Source of the DNA: Nitrospira sp.
GTDB lineage: Bacteria; Nitrospirota; Nitrospiria; Nitrospirales; Nitrospiraceae
NCBI GenBank assembly: GCA_030123625.1
Contig: CP126121.1
Location: 3,760,179-3,824,178, forward strand
DNA length: 64,000 nucleotides
Direction: 5' to 3'
Part shown: in pieces, positions 1 through 6,698 of the stretch
Position numbering within the stretch: the stretch's first letter is position 1
How the letters are laid out: every line of letters begins with the position of its first letter
Program-made: the position numbers and the translations under genes
Notes under the pieces: generated by a model
Seen by the model: the letters and a program-made list of their open reading frames with translations, nothing else
Database searches by the model: none
What the model was told of the DNA's origin: nothing

Positions 1-40
1 TGCTTCGGCAGTCCTCGCCCTGTCACCTCCGTTGTCCTGC

Positions 41-72
41 ACTGGCGCTTCGGTTTCTGCGAAAGCGCCAGT
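41..72. repeat. Inverted repeat upstream of the radC-like gene
   Basis: Perfect 10-bp arms ACTGGCGCTT (41-50) and AAGCGCCAGT (63-72) with a 12-base loop lie just before the ribosome binding site of the radC-like gene. There is no T-run, so it is not a typical terminator. It could be a leader hairpin or protein-binding site; its function is unknown. Confidence 0.5.
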
Positions 73-98
73 TCGTTCAACATGCAGGAGGTGCCACC

Positions 99-572
99 AT
101 GGCCAAACAATCCGTAAACCGACTTCCCATTCCACAGTTCATTCCACGCTATCGGATCACGCTTGTTGCTGAGGGCGGTCACACCGCTCCATACGGCGTT
201 CTTCGCGATTCCGCTGCTGCAGCCGCAGCGCTGCGTCCATGCTTTGATGGGCTTGATCGCGAACAGTTCCTGGTCTGTTGTCTCGATGCTAAGAATGTCA
301 GCATTGGCGTGAACATCGTCTCGATGGGGTCGCTCACGCTCAGCATTGTCCATGTCCGTGAAGTGTTCAAGTCCGCCATCCTCCTTAACGCTGCTGCGAT
401 CATTGCGGCTCACAATCACCCCTCAGGCGATCCCACGCCGAGCCCCGAGGATCGGACGCTCACCACACGACTGCGCGAAGCTGGAGACTTACTGGGCATC
501 AGGCTCCTCGACCATCTCATTCTCGGTGACGATCGTCTCTACAGTTTTGCCGATCAGGGCTGGCCGCTGTGA
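99..572 (+). CDS. RadC-family JAB/MPN-domain protein
   Basis: A 157-aa protein carrying the RadC JAMM motif HNHPSGDPTPSPED near residues 105-118. A glutamate upstream and this H-x-H...S...D arrangement form the predicted metal site of JAB1/MPN+ enzymes. Length and form match the short RadC proteins (YeeS/YkfG type) often found on mobile elements, which lack the N-terminal helix-hairpin-helix part of full RadC. Biochemical function is unsettled; the DNA-repair name is historical. The ATG at 99 follows a strong AGGAGGTG ribosome binding site at 86-93. It stands at the start of the accessory region and fits an integrated element. Confidence 0.9.
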   Translation: MAKQSVNRLPIPQFIPRYRITLVAEGGHTAPYGVLRDSAAAAAALRPCFDGLDREQFLVCCLDAKNVSIGVNIVSMGSLTLSIVHVREVFKSAILLNAAAIIAAHNHPSGDPTPSPEDRTLTTRLREAGDLLGIRLLDHLILGDDRLYSFADQGWPL

Positions 573-1019
573 GGCGACCATGAAAGTCCTGTCGCAACTC
601 CGGTCAATAATCCTATTGAGCGTGTCACGCATGTCGACACATTTGGAAGATTCCTGCTGTCCACTCCGAAGGGTGATCTGCTCCTGACACAGCGGACTCC
701 TATAAAATAGACAACATGCTGAACAGACTATGCTTCGTTGTGACGCTTCCGCATCACCGGACTTGCTCACAAGGTTATCCACAGAAGATGTGGATGAATG
801 ACGATGGCGGGTCAATGTGAGGGGAGGGAAGCTGGATGGCTATATGCGACAATGGCGAAATATGTGTGGGAGGCGCAGCTAATGGTGGAGAAGGTCGGGA
901 GAAGAGATGAGTGGACCGGTTCAGTTGACCATAGGCAGCTCACGGTAACGTTCGGCTGAGAAGAATCGATGTTGTGGTTTCTAAACATGCGGAAAATTTT
1001 GGGCCGTGTAGGGGCCAAC
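573..1019. other. Non-coding stretch between radC-like gene and the 1014-aa gene
   Basis: I see no convincing gene on either strand in these 447 bases; the ORFs present have unremarkable composition and no recognisable motifs. The only clear structure is the DnaA-box-like inverted repeat at 775-797. The flanking genes converge, so this is a 3' to 3' region. Confidence 0.5.
775..797. promoter_or_regulatory. Paired inverted DnaA-box-like sequences
   Basis: TTATCCACA (775-783) is a perfect match to the bacterial DnaA-box consensus. Five bases later TGTGGATGA (789-797) is the same box inverted with one change. The core ATCCACA/TGTGGAT arms form a 7-bp stem with a GAAGA loop. It may be a DnaA-binding pair, part of a plasmid-like origin, or chance. 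No AT-rich unwinding element or initiator gene is seen next to it. Confidence 0.4.
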
Positions 1020-4000
1020 CTACGGCCGGCTGACATGGAATCGAATGCGCTCGGCAGGAAGTGCTCGAGGATAAATTGCCACTTCATCGATCAGTCCATT
1101 GAACGGACTAACCCATTCCGGTGGGGCGTCAGTGATCAGATTACCGAGCGTGAGGCATACCTCAAGCTGAGGCTGATCTGCTTTGGTGTCGATATCCTCT
1201 CCCGTCGTGGGGCTTGTGCTGTCTAGTACGCCATTGAAATAAATCCGAATGACGAACCCATCGTAGGTCGCAGCCACGTGAGTTGCCACACCTGACGCAA
1301 CCACTCCTAGGCTGGTTGCCGTCATATAGTCGGGACTGCCACTAATTTTTTTTCTGAGTTGGACGAACACTCGTCCATCACCCTTCAAAAACAGGCCATA
1401 TTGGACCGCGTCGGGTATGTAACTCAGCTTTCCGAGAATGGCCTGCCTGTCAATATTTTCAGTCGGACCGTTCCATCGAATCACAGCTTCCATTGTGATT
1501 CGTGGTGGATTCAGCGGATCGCGGTTGGGCACGACAATACGTCCATTGGCACCATCGAATAACACTCCAGCATCGCCATGGCCAAGGCCTGGCACTCCCA
1601 ATGTGACACCGGATGCGGACACAGTCCCATGATAGGCATGGCCTGATGAATCGAGCACGGTGTTGCTTCCTGCCGACTCATTCAAGCGGTAATAAGCCAC
1701 CGGGCGGTCGGCGAGGACTTGTGCAGCAAAATCAGCACCCCAGAGCCTGATCGTGACCACGAATTCTCCGAAACTGTCGCCGGGGGCCTTGTTGATGCGA
1801 ACATAGAGCGGGAGCGACCTAGAATGAAGGAAGCGCGTCCTTGGGAAATGGCTGCCAACCAGGAAGTACCCACCGAGCGACCCGAGGAGCGCAAACTTGC
1901 GCACGTTGGGATCAAGTCCGATGTGAAGCGGCCAGTCGGCACCATCAGCAAGCTGGTCCCATCCGTCTGGGCCACTAAGCCCCGAGAGCAGGGTACCGCG
2001 AATTTGCCCTTCCGCTGAGATCTCAAACTCGTCGTTGTCTTCGAGGTCAATTCCTGTGTACACATCGCCCTCGTTGACGCCGACGGTCACCTGGACCTCT
2101 CTAAGGAAGTTCGTGGTTGGTGTCGGAAGGACGGGGTGGAGGGGGGGCGAGGGGGCCGTCACGACGCGGGCTGAGAACAGATCGATCAGCTCGTCGTCAT
2201 GCACAGGGCCGGATGCCAGCACTTGCACCGCTTGTCTGACGTGTTTGAGTTGGTTGTAGACAGAACCTGAAACGGTCGGCACGGGCCACTCATCGAACCG
2301 AGCGGAGGCTGGCGCGATCGGGAAACGATCCGTCTCGACCGGAGTGCCGGCATCGCGCCGCCGCTTCTCGTACAACCATGCCAGGGCTAGGGCGGCGAGG
2401 TAATATAGAACACCATGGCTCCTCAACTCGCCTTCTCCAAGATCTTTGACGTTGGTGCGTTCATGCGCTCTCTGCTCATCTTCATCAGTCAGCGGCGTCT
2501 CCATATTGGAAAACTCTGTGTTCTCTTCCACTGGAAGATCGGTGCCGAGTTTATCGTAGGCGGTATCAAGCAGCTCCACAAGTTTCGCTTCTTCAGCCCG
2601 GCGCTCCGAGTCTGTCGCACTATCCGAGTGTAGGAGTGCGAGCGCAGAGGTGAACGGATTCGCAGCCACCTCCGCGGCAATCTTGTTCGTGGGTGGTGTC
2701 GCCCGCCAGCTCGCCACGACGCCTCGGTAGAGATCTCCGACGTGGGTGTCGGTCCCATTGATCGCGGATAGCGCAAGGGGCAGGAGATGGTAGGGAGCAT
2801 ACCCCCCTTTGTCCGATGGTAGCTTCATGCTCAATGTCCAAAGACTGAAACGTTCAAGGGAAGAAGGTATCTCCTTGAGCACGGAGGCGATTGCGACTTC
2901 TCCTGCCTCATTGTCATTCATGACGTCAAAGCAGTTGCGATTGAGGTAAATTGCGAGCGCACGAAGGACGTTGTCCATTCCTCCGACTTTCTCAGCAATC
3001 TTGGTCAACACCTCCAAGAACCCTGGTCCAGCTAGCGTGAGCACGCCCGTGATGGGAATCCCGAGGATTCCAGCTATGCCTTGAACCACACCCAGCACAC
3101 CGGCTATCAGCGCTTGCGGGAGGCCTGTCAGCATCAGTAGGAAAACTGCAATCTGAAGCCCCTCGATCTTGCCAGCCAGGATGCTGTGATAGCCTGCCTG
3201 TTTTAGCACGTCCATGAAGTTAGTCCGAGAACTGTAATCCGTCCCCGTGATGTCTCTGAAAGCATTCACGAGCGGATATTCATAGGCGGACAACACTCCT
3301 GTCGCACCCTGAGCCGTAAATCCACGTGCGGGGCGGACGAGCATATAGCCATGCTTGGCAAGATAGTCGCCGAGCTTATTTGCCTGCGTCTGGATCATGG
3401 TCCGCGTGCTGGGCACGTCCACCAGCCGGAACGCGATAGCATAGGCGCCAACCAGGCCAGCAAGTTCGTCCATCGACAGCTCCGACCTGCGATAGAGCTC
3501 TTTGTACTCCACCCACCGCTTCTCGTACTCCTCCGCCTGCTGCTTGGTCTTCAGATTCCGCAGGGTATCCGGGTCCCGGAATGCCACGTGCCGCGGGTCG
3601 GTCGCCGGGATAGAATAGAGGTACTCGCCATCGGGCCCCACCAGGAAATCGCGGACACGATCGCGTGGTGTAATGCCCTCACCTCGAGCCGAAGTGTTTG
3701 CCTCCCACCGCGTCGGAAATCCGGCAAAGTCCCCGTCGAATTTATAGAGCTGACCGAAGGCCTCGAGGGCGAGATCGACGATCGGCTGCGCCTTGTCGTG
3801 TCCCAACGCATGCTCGACCGAGAGGAACGTGACCAGATGCGCGGAGTACGCGAGCGGATTTTCCCGTCCATGTACGATCGCGTTCCATCGCTTAAGCTCC
3901 TCTTCTTCAGAGGGATTCGTGCCCAAACCCGTCGGAGCATCCACCAGCCAATTCCAGAGGGAGAGGAAGTTCACACGCAGGTGACGGCTGTAGGCAAAGT

Positions 4001-4064
4001 GCTGCGCCAATAATCGAGCGCGTAACTCCCCATACCGCTTGAAATGATCATCTGAGGTCGCCAA
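1020..4064 (-). CDS. Large protein with LecA-like and LamG-like C-terminal domains
   Basis: 1014 aa with no signal peptide. Residues 1-300 are mainly helical and unrecognised. Residues about 303-350 form a long hydrophobic Gly/Leu/Ile-rich stretch that could be membrane-active. Residues about 650-770 resemble the PA-IL/LecA galactose-lectin beta-sandwich (aspartates, then FALLGSLGGYFLVGSH and a late PGDSFGEFVVTIRLW strand). The last 230 residues are a LamG/concanavalin-like jelly roll (FDGANGRIVVP, VAATYDGFVIRIYFNG, FNGLIDEVAIYPRAL). The start is TTG, with GAGGAGG 8-10 bases upstream. Last gene of the minus-strand cluster. It may bind carbohydrate or act as a toxin-like effector; both roles are inferred. 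Confidence 0.75.
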   Translation of the reverse strand: MATSDDHFKRYGELRARLLAQHFAYSRHLRVNFLSLWNWLVDAPTGLGTNPSEEEELKRWNAIVHGRENPLAYSAHLVTFLSVEHALGHDKAQPIVDLALEAFGQLYKFDGDFAGFPTRWEANTSARGEGITPRDRVRDFLVGPDGEYLYSIPATDPRHVAFRDPDTLRNLKTKQQAEEYEKRWVEYKELYRRSELSMDELAGLVGAYAIAFRLVDVPSTRTMIQTQANKLGDYLAKHGYMLVRPARGFTAQGATGVLSAYEYPLVNAFRDITGTDYSSRTNFMDVLKQAGYHSILAGKIEGLQIAVFLLMLTGLPQALIAGVLGVVQGIAGILGIPITGVLTLAGPGFLEVLTKIAEKVGGMDNVLRALAIYLNRNCFDVMNDNEAGEVAIASVLKEIPSSLERFSLWTLSMKLPSDKGGYAPYHLLPLALSAINGTDTHVGDLYRGVVASWRATPPTNKIAAEVAANPFTSALALLHSDSATDSERRAEEAKLVELLDTAYDKLGTDLPVEENTEFSNMETPLTDEDEQRAHERTNVKDLGEGELRSHGVLYYLAALALAWLYEKRRRDAGTPVETDRFPIAPASARFDEWPVPTVSGSVYNQLKHVRQAVQVLASGPVHDDELIDLFSARVVTAPSPPLHPVLPTPTTNFLREVQVTVGVNEGDVYTGIDLEDNDEFEISAEGQIRGTLLSGLSGPDGWDQLADGADWPLHIGLDPNVRKFALLGSLGGYFLVGSHFPRTRFLHSRSLPLYVRINKAPGDSFGEFVVTIRLWGADFAAQVLADRPVAYYRLNESAGSNTVLDSSGHAYHGTVSASGVTLGVPGLGHGDAGVLFDGANGRIVVPNRDPLNPPRITMEAVIRWNGPTENIDRQAILGKLSYIPDAVQYGLFLKGDGRVFVQLRKKISGSPDYMTATSLGVVASGVATHVAATYDGFVIRIYFNGVLDSTSPTTGEDIDTKADQPQLEVCLTLGNLITDAPPEWVSPFNGLIDEVAIYPRALPAERIRFHVSRP

Positions 4065-4143
4065 GGTCAGTACCTCCTCAGGTTATCGAGCCGTGCGACT
4101 CTTTCGTTGAAGCGGCTCAGAGTCCTGATATTCCAGGCTGTAC

Positions 4144-4305
4144 CTATATACGGCTATCCCCGAACCAGGCATTATTGGTCTGGTTGATGAGGATACAGCC
4201 AGGTAAACGACTGGATACATCCGATGCGATTGCATGCAGTTCAGTTTCACGAGCCGCCGTTAGTTTGTCGATACTGAAGTCTCGGCGGTCAATTTCTCGG
4301 CTCAT
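4144..4305 (-). CDS. Possible 53-aa small protein or peptide precursor
   Basis: A 53-codon ATG frame beginning MSREIDRRDFSIDKL and ending NNAWFGDSRI before TAG. A good GAGAGGAAG ribosome binding site sits 7 bases before the ATG, and the frame fills the only long gap between the PASTA gene and the 1014-aa gene. The N-terminal half is charged and helical; the C-terminal half is rich in Leu, Ile, Asn, Gly and aromatic residues with one Cys, which is leader-core-like. I do not recognise a family. It could be a RiPP precursor for the PatA/PatG-type proteases, a regulator, or a chance ORF. Confidence 0.5.
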   Translation of the reverse strand: MSREIDRRDFSIDKLTAARETELHAIASDVSSRLPGCILINQTNNAWFGDSRI

Positions 4306-4405
4306 GATGCTTCCTCTCTCCGTAATTTGGCATCACTTGGCAAAAGTCGCATGACTGAGCGAACAGCAACGCTCAAGATAGCTAAAGGCAATCATGACTA
4401 CGAAG

Positions 4406-4648
4406 TCACAGCCGTGGATCCTCAACGGCAAAGCGCACTTTGATGCGCGTGCCTTGTTCCGCGATTGACCCTCCAGTAGGATCCTGTTCCACCGCTACAG
4501 CCGACGGCTTGCTGGAACCGCTAAAGCTCTTGTTGAATCCTGCCGCCTCGATTTCTTGCTCTGCGTCTGACCGGGTCATATCGATGACACTTGGAACTAG
4601 AGGTGAATTGAGGGGAGGAATCGCTTCACCTTCAGGAATGTTGGCCAT
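4406..4648 (-). CDS. Small single-PASTA-domain protein
   Basis: 80 aa. Residues about 18-76 fit one PASTA repeat: VPSVIDMTRSDAEQEIEAAG, then a central loop, then QDPTGGSIAEQGTRIKVRF. PASTA domains usually occur in tandem on penicillin-binding proteins and Ser/Thr kinases, where they bind muropeptides or tune activity. A lone cytoplasmic-looking copy without signal peptide or membrane segment is unusual. ATG start with a weak GGTGGG just upstream. It lies in the same-strand protease cluster and may be an adaptor or a target-binding module; this is inference. Confidence 0.75.
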   Translation of the reverse strand: MANIPEGEAIPPLNSPLVPSVIDMTRSDAEQEIEAAGFNKSFSGSSKPSAVAVEQDPTGGSIAEQGTRIKVRFAVEDPRL

Positions 4649-4814
4649 CCCACCATCCGATAATACCCTGACGTGCGCCTCTGGTCGAGACTCGGAACTA
4701 GTGCCCCTGTCGCTCGAACTACGGCCGATGCAGTCCCAATCGCTTGAAGTTCGCTTTGGTCAGCAACAGGAAGGAGCGCACCATAGGCCGACACTACTGG
4801 CAATGCATCTAAAC

Positions 4815-5042
4815 TTATTGAATTTCACGGACTCGACGAGATTCTTCTATGCTCTTCACTCCCGATATCTGCTTAAGCCGTTGCATTGCCGACGGAGCAA
4901 TTGATCCAGTCACAATGCCCGTTATCCTCATCAGCCGGGAATTCTCAAGACCTACCTGTTCTAATTCGCGCACGACACGCTCCGGGTCTTGAGATTCCGA
5001 TAACGTTATAGTCACCTTCACGGGTTGATCAGCTGAAGGCAT
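4815..5042 (-). CDS. Stand-alone peptidase-inhibitor I9-like protein
   Basis: 75 aa with a beta-alpha-beta pattern: VKVTITLSE, an acidic helix, RITGIVTGSI, then MQRLKQISGVKSIEESRRV. The closing GVKSIEE plus basic tail resembles the end of subtilisin propeptides and free I9 inhibitors, whose C-terminus enters the protease active site. The gene starts 86 bases after the stop of the subtilase on the same strand, which itself has a long N-terminal extension. Likely an in-trans inhibitor or folding chaperone for that protease. Family assignment rests on pattern only. Confidence 0.6.
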   Translation of the reverse strand: MPSADQPVKVTITLSESQDPERVVRELEQVGLENSRLMRITGIVTGSIAPSAMQRLKQISGVKSIEESRRVREIQ

Positions 5043-5128
5043 ATCAGTTCCTTGAGTCCAGTGTACGTCCCACGATTCTTAGCCGTCTTGTGCGTCCTCT
5101 AAGCCCACCCCCAAGCCCTTACTGGGGC

Positions 5129-6490
5129 TTAAGGTGCTTGCACAAGGCCTGCGCCCACATCCTGCGATGATAATCTCAACCTCTTTGCCGTTCTGATGAG
5201 CGTGTTCCAGAGATCAGCTCCACGTAAACCCTGTGCCTCGGCATAGAGGGCAGCAACTCCTGCTACATGGGGCGTTGCCATGCTTGTGCCATTTATAACT
5301 CGATACTGGCGGGGTAAAGGCCAACTACTGTATACAGCCACTCCAGGTCCAGCAATATCAACCTGACCTCCGTCGGAGTCCAACCCTCCACATGAAAATT
5401 GAGCAATATGGTTTGTTCTATCAATGGCTGCCACTGCCATGATTGATGGGCAATTGGCTGGATGCCCGACGGGTTTGACAAGTTCAGGTCGCTGACTCTC
5501 ATTACCTGCTGCTGCTACGATGAGACTTCCGGCCGCGAGCGCTCGCCGTGCGGCTTGCTCATAGGCCTGGGAGTACTGATCGCCTATTTCTGTCGGAGCT
5601 CCCAGTGACATGGAAATTACCTGACACCCGTTTGATAGAGCCCATTCTATCCCGGCTAGAATCCCCGAATCATCGCCGCTTCCTTGATTGCTCAAAACTT
5701 TTCCTGCGTAAATCTCTGCCTCATACGCGACGCCATACCGAGGGCCGGCATGTGGGTTGCGAGCCCCACAGGATGTTCCGATGGTGTGGGTACCGTGCCC
5801 ATTACCGTCTTCTACTTCTTCTCCATCAATAAATGATTCAGTGTGAATCTCACGCCCAGCTAAATCAGGGTGGTTCAAATCCAGTCCCGTGTCCAACACG
5901 GCTATCTTAATACCTCTCCCGCCGTAAGAGGATTTGTAAGCCTTCGTCGTATACAGACCCCACGTTGCCCGCCGTGTATCTATGGCCGCATCATGTATTT
6001 CATTGACCGCGTGCCCATTCGATGCCAAGAAATTACTCACCAAATGATTGACGCCATCGCGGTACCCCTGCAAATATTCTGGTCCCATTGCCTGTCCCGA
6101 TTCATAAACTAGCTTCATCATCGGGGCGTAGTGCGTAGCATATACGATTCGTTCCGCTTCTATCGACAGCACAGGGTCGGTACTCTCTACGCCGACTGAC
6201 CGCATCTGTTCAGGCTCTCCAGAGACGACCGCTATGCCCAGTTTTGGAAAAACAACATCTCCCTTCGTGAGTGCCGCTGCATCGACTCCATCCTTACTAA
6301 ATCCTAGAGTTGTCACGTGTAGTCCTGCAGACCGAGAGAGTGCCTTAATGCCCGCCTCCGCCGCGCCCTCCTTAAAGGTAATCACATATCTTCCCGTCAT
6401 ACCTTGGGCAATTCCTCTTCGCTCATTTGATCCGACTCCTACTTTGGCAGCAGTTTCTGCGGTGGATTTTGCTTTAGAACCCTTTTTCAT
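5129..6490 (-). CDS. S8 family serine peptidase (subtilase)
   Basis: 453 aa with the full subtilisin triad: Asp200 (AVLDTGLDLNHPDL), His232 (NGHGTHTIGT) and Ser403 (NGTSMATPHVAG), plus oxyanion Asn330 (AAAGNES). About 195 residues precede the catalytic domain. Part of this (GRYVITFKEGAAEAGIKAL and a later VLSIEAERIVYA) looks like an I9-type prodomain. No signal peptide is visible, so it is either cytoplasmic or exported by another route. The start codon overlaps the stop of the 60-aa ORF upstream (ATGA), implying coupled translation. It lies in the cluster with a second, PatA/PatG-type subtilase. Confidence 0.93.
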   Translation of the reverse strand: MKKGSKAKSTAETAAKVGVGSNERRGIAQGMTGRYVITFKEGAAEAGIKALSRSAGLHVTTLGFSKDGVDAAALTKGDVVFPKLGIAVVSGEPEQMRSVGVESTDPVLSIEAERIVYATHYAPMMKLVYESGQAMGPEYLQGYRDGVNHLVSNFLASNGHAVNEIHDAAIDTRRATWGLYTTKAYKSSYGGRGIKIAVLDTGLDLNHPDLAGREIHTESFIDGEEVEDGNGHGTHTIGTSCGARNPHAGPRYGVAYEAEIYAGKVLSNQGSGDDSGILAGIEWALSNGCQVISMSLGAPTEIGDQYSQAYEQAARRALAAGSLIVAAAGNESQRPELVKPVGHPANCPSIMAVAAIDRTNHIAQFSCGGLDSDGGQVDIAGPGVAVYSSWPLPRQYRVINGTSMATPHVAGVAALYAEAQGLRGADLWNTLIRTAKRLRLSSQDVGAGLVQAP

Positions 6491-6669
6491 AGGAGCTCCT
6501 TGGAAAGATGGTTTAGTAGCTGGAGAGAAGCCATGACATTGGGAGGTCCGCTTGAGATCGACAGCATTGGATAGGTGATGGGAAGCTCATATTCACCTTG
6601 ACAGGAATCGGAAGCCCCCCCCAATTCTGTTTCGCTGAGCTGCTCTTCCCAAAGGCATGCGCCGTTCAT
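6487..6669 (-). CDS. Possible 60-aa small protein coupled to the subtilase gene
   Basis: 60 codons from ATG at 6669, beginning MNGACLWEEQLSETELGG, with a middle EYELPITYPMLSISSGPPNV and a Leu-rich end. Its TGA overlaps the ATG of the subtilase by 4 bases (ATGA), and the subtilase ribosome binding site AAGGAG lies inside its last codons. There is no strong ribosome binding site of its own, which lowers confidence. Acidic first half and hydrophobic second half suit a precursor peptide, an inhibitor or a protease partner. I do not recognise a family. Confidence 0.45.
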   Translation of the reverse strand: MNGACLWEEQLSETELGGASDSCQGEYELPITYPMLSISSGPPNVMASLQLLNHLSKELL

Positions 6670-6698
6670 TTTGCCGGCCGACGGTACGTCCAAACCAA

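Noticed and set aside
4597..4803. 68-codon minus-strand ORF between the I9-like and PASTA genes
   Set aside because: TTG start without ribosome binding site, overlaps the PASTA gene in another frame, and no recognisable motif.
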